Origin: Candidatus Peregrinibacteria bacterium
GTDB lineage: Bacteria > Patescibacteriota > Gracilibacteria > Peribacterales > Peribacteraceae
Direction of reading: 5' to 3'
NCBI GenBank assembly: GCA_016866815.1
Contig: VGKZ01000063.1
Span: 1 to 6,288, forward strand
DNA: 6,288 nt
Shown: positions 4,626 to 6,288 of the stretch, in pieces
Layout: each line of letters starts with the position of its first letter
How positions within the stretch are numbered: position 1 is the stretch's first letter
Translations under genes and position numbers: made by a program
Notes under the pieces: model-generated
What the model saw: only the letters and a program-made list of their open reading frames with translations
The model's database searches: none
What the model was told of the DNA's origin: nothing

Positions 4626-4678
4626 GAGACTATTGTGATTCTGCCTACTCAGCACCCATTCTGGAGTGAGCATTATTT

Positions 4679-4687
4679 TGCTATGAT
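4679..4687 (+). promoter_or_regulatory. Extended -10 promoter for the 116-residue gene
   Basis: TGCTATGAT combines an extended -10 TGn with TATGAT, one mismatch from TATAAT. It ends 6 bases before the ATG at 4694, so the predicted transcription start coincides with the A of the start codon and the mRNA would be leaderless. No TTGACA-like box is evident, as is common for extended -10 promoters. Confidence 0.6.
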
Positions 4688-4693
4688 CCTTCC

Positions 4694-5044
4694 ATGTTCA
4701 GCGATGACGAGGAACCATGGATATCTCCCACGGAGCGTCTGATCCATGCTGATCCGAGGCGGGCGGCATTGCAGCGCGAAATCAAAGCGAAGACCGGCCG
4801 TGACTCTGCGGGGAAAGACCTCGATAACTTGAAGAAGGAGTTTGCCGAATCAAAGAAGCCAACCGCACCCAAGCCTGCGGAAGACAAGCAGGCAAAAGTT
4901 TCCCCGCGTACAAAAACTCTCCGTGAGAAAGAGGAGGATGCCGTGAGTACGGCGCAGGACAATCCTGATACCGATACCATGATCGCTCGTCAGGAGGAGG
5001 AGACGAAAATCAGCGAGGAGGAAGTGCAGGGAGACGCCGGATGA
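4694..5044 (+). CDS. Hypothetical highly charged, probably disordered protein (116 residues)
   Basis: I do not recognise this protein. It begins MFSDDEEPW and is rich in Glu, Asp, Lys, Arg, Ala and Pro, with almost no hydrophobic core, no cysteine, no signal peptide and no membrane segment, so it is probably soluble, cytoplasmic and largely disordered. Residues about 20-55 (RRAALQREIKAKTG to LKKEFAESKK) could form a charged helix or short coiled coil; the C-terminal third is very acidic (EEETKISEEE). The ATG at 4694 is favoured by an extended -10 element just upstream at leaderless spacing. TGA ends the frame at 5042-5044. The second SLH gene starts 61 bases later, but that gene has its own -10-like element, so co-transcription is uncertain. 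Confidence 0.72.
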   Translation: MFSDDEEPWISPTERLIHADPRRAALQREIKAKTGRDSAGKDLDNLKKEFAESKKPTAPKPAEDKQAKVSPRTKTLREKEEDAVSTAQDNPDTDTMIARQEEETKISEEEVQGDAG

Positions 5045-5086
5045 GGGTTTCGTTGTTGGTTGTTCGTTGTTTGCAGTGAATACTTG

Positions 5087-5092
5087 TATACT
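5087..5092 (+). promoter_or_regulatory. Candidate -10 element for the second SLH gene
   Basis: TATACT, the same hexamer found before ribBA, ends 13 bases before the ATG at 5106, predicting a leader of only about 6-7 bases. The preceding stretch is a G/T-rich run of GTTGTT-type repeats with no convincing -35. Confidence 0.45.
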
Positions 5093-5105
5093 GCCCGGTA
5101 CAGCT

Positions 5106-6288
5106 ATGAGGAGAAACATTGTGGTCATTGGCGTAGTGCTTGCGGCATTGTGCACTCATGCACATGTTTCCGTGTGGGCAGCAACACTGAATGACATCGA
5201 GAGTCATCCGTACAAGAGTTCGATCGAGCTGCTGCAACTCAATGGTATTATCGGCGGGTATAGCGACGGTAGTTTCCGGCCGTACGCTCCCATCAACCGG
5301 GCGGAGTTTCTGAAAATTCTGATGCTCGCGGTGTTCGGCAACAACGTGTACGGAGTTCAGGACAGAAATTGCTTTGCGGATTTTACGGGTCCGGAGCAGT
5401 GGTACTGGATCACCGCATGCGCAGCCAAGAAGGCTGGTATCGTGCAGGGCTATCCCGACGGTACGTTCCGTGGGGAGACGACCGTGGGCACCGCGGAGGC
5501 GCTGAAAATGAGCTTCGAAGCGTGGAATGTCTCTCTGCCTCCTGCGGATCCCGCAGGACCGTGGTATGAGCGGTACATGAGCGAAGGCGCATCGAGAAAT
5601 GTCTTTAAGCGCCTGCCTTTCAATGCAGGATATCCCCTGACCCGCGGGGAGATGGCATTGCTTCTGACCATGCTCGGCGAGCCCATTGCATCGATTTCCG
5701 GAAGCACTTCCTCCCAGAGCAATACCGTTACGGTAACGTTTCCTCCACCCCCTGCCAGGTGTGGTGACGGCATCGTTGGCGGTACCGAACAGTGTGATGA
5801 CGGCAATGTGCAGAACGGCGACGGCTGTAGCAGTCTCTGCATCGTCGTCGCGGAGCCCATCCGTCACGGCGCACTTCGCCTGGAGCAACGTTCGATCATC
5901 GGAGACGCCAGAGCATCCGGAACGAAAGACGTATTACTCTTTTCCATCGACGCACTCGCGGGCCGTCAGGATATCTACCTGACGACGCTCAAATTCAAGA
6001 GTGCGGCCGGCAGTCTCCAGAACGCGCGAAACTATCGTTTGCTCATCGATCAGGACGGTGACGGGAAAACTGAGAGTCTTTTCGGGAAAGCCGAAGCGCA
6101 GAGTGAATCGCTCACGTTCGGCAATCTTTCGATTCTGGCGAAGGACGGTCGCTACAAGAGGATCGAACTCATCGCCGATATCGTGGAAACAACGACGGCA
6201 GGTTCCATCGCCGTCGTCTTCGATACGTCGGCAAGCGATTTCGTCGAGGGTATCGGCAAAATGGATGGGCAGGACGTGACGGGCATCA
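5106..6288 (+). CDS. Secreted S-layer-homology protein with cysteine-rich repeat, 3' truncated by window edge
   Basis: An exported surface protein, 394 residues visible and still open at the window end. The ATG at 5106 gives a signal peptide: basic MRRN, a hydrophobic stretch to about residue 16, and probable cleavage after VWA (25); the Cys at 16 does not fit a lipobox. SLH unit 1 spans about 28-78 (GGYSDGSFRP, NRAEFLK), unit 2 about 89-140 (CFADF, QGYPDGTF, cysteines 89 and 105) and a degenerate unit 3 about 150-190 (WYERYM, TRGEMA). After a Ser/Pro linker comes a cysteine-rich repeat of the Myxococcus/DUF4215 type at 219-246 (CGDGIV, EQCDDGN, GDGCSSLC). The remaining beta-rich region contains DQDGDGKTE (315-323), like an EF-hand or dockerin calcium loop. 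There is no Shine-Dalgarno sequence. Function beyond surface attachment is unknown; the C-terminal domain type cannot be judged from the part seen. Confidence 0.9.
   Translation, partial: MRRNIVVIGVVLAALCTHAHVSVWAATLNDIESHPYKSSIELLQLNGIIGGYSDGSFRPYAPINRAEFLKILMLAVFGNNVYGVQDRNCFADFTGPEQWYWITACAAKKAGIVQGYPDGTFRGETTVGTAEALKMSFEAWNVSLPPADPAGPWYERYMSEGASRNVFKRLPFNAGYPLTRGEMALLLTMLGEPIASISGSTSSQSNTVTVTFPPPPARCGDGIVGGTEQCDDGNVQNGDGCSSLCIVVAEPIRHGALRLEQRSIIGDARASGTKDVLLFSIDALAGRQDIYLTTLKFKSAAGSLQNARNYRLLIDQDGDGKTESLFGKAEAQSESLTFGNLSILAKDGRYKRIELIADIVETTTAGSIAVVFDTSASDFVEGIGKMDGQDVTGI

Noticed and set aside
5010..5888. Minus-strand frame of 292 codons opposite the second SLH gene
   Set aside because: The plus strand has a signal peptide, SLH units and a cysteine-rich repeat continuing to the window end without a stop, so the antisense frame is a shadow.

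Overview
The window looks like bacterial chromosome with moderate to high GC coding DNA. TGA is used as a normal stop (it ends the ribE, ribH and 116-residue genes), none of the start codons has a clear Shine-Dalgarno sequence, and two exported S-layer-homology (SLH) proteins are present. This combination is reminiscent of Peregrinibacteria/Peribacteria in the Candidate Phyla Radiation. That assignment is an inference from protein style, not from a marker gene. All genes recognised here lie on the + strand.

Region 1 (1-3798) is a riboflavin biosynthesis cluster: the C-terminal part of riboflavin synthase (ribE, cut by the window start), lumazine synthase (ribH) and a complete bifunctional DHBP synthase/GTP cyclohydrolase II (ribBA). 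RibBA makes both precursors (the dihydroxybutanone phosphate and the pyrimidine branch), RibH condenses them to lumazine, and RibE dismutates lumazine to riboflavin. The RibD deaminase/reductase step is not visible and may lie upstream. A gene for a secreted SLH protein (1082-2458) sits between ribH and ribBA. The gaps after ribE and after the SLH gene hold short repeats with inverted partners that can form hairpins.

Region 2 (3799-4267) is a strikingly AT-rich, A-tract-rich gap with several small perfect hairpins. It leads into a tiny gene for a 37-residue protein made almost entirely of Lys, Arg, Ala, Ser and Thr. A textbook intrinsic terminator follows.

Region 3 (4310-4625) is the most unusual part: a 93-bp direct repeat in front of a tRNA-Arg(UCG) gene. 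The first two units each carry the same upstream leader, only the first 19 nt of the tRNA, and then an intrinsic terminator. The third unit runs into the complete tRNA. The layout predicts two short, terminated tRNA-5'-fragment RNAs ahead of the real tRNA.

Region 4 (4626-6288) has a 116-residue, highly charged, probably disordered hypothetical protein with an extended -10 promoter at leaderless spacing. It is followed by a second, 3'-truncated SLH protein with a signal peptide, three SLH units (the third degenerate), a cysteine-rich CGDG...ECDDGN-type repeat and an aspartate-rich, calcium-site-like loop. This second SLH gene is open to the window end.
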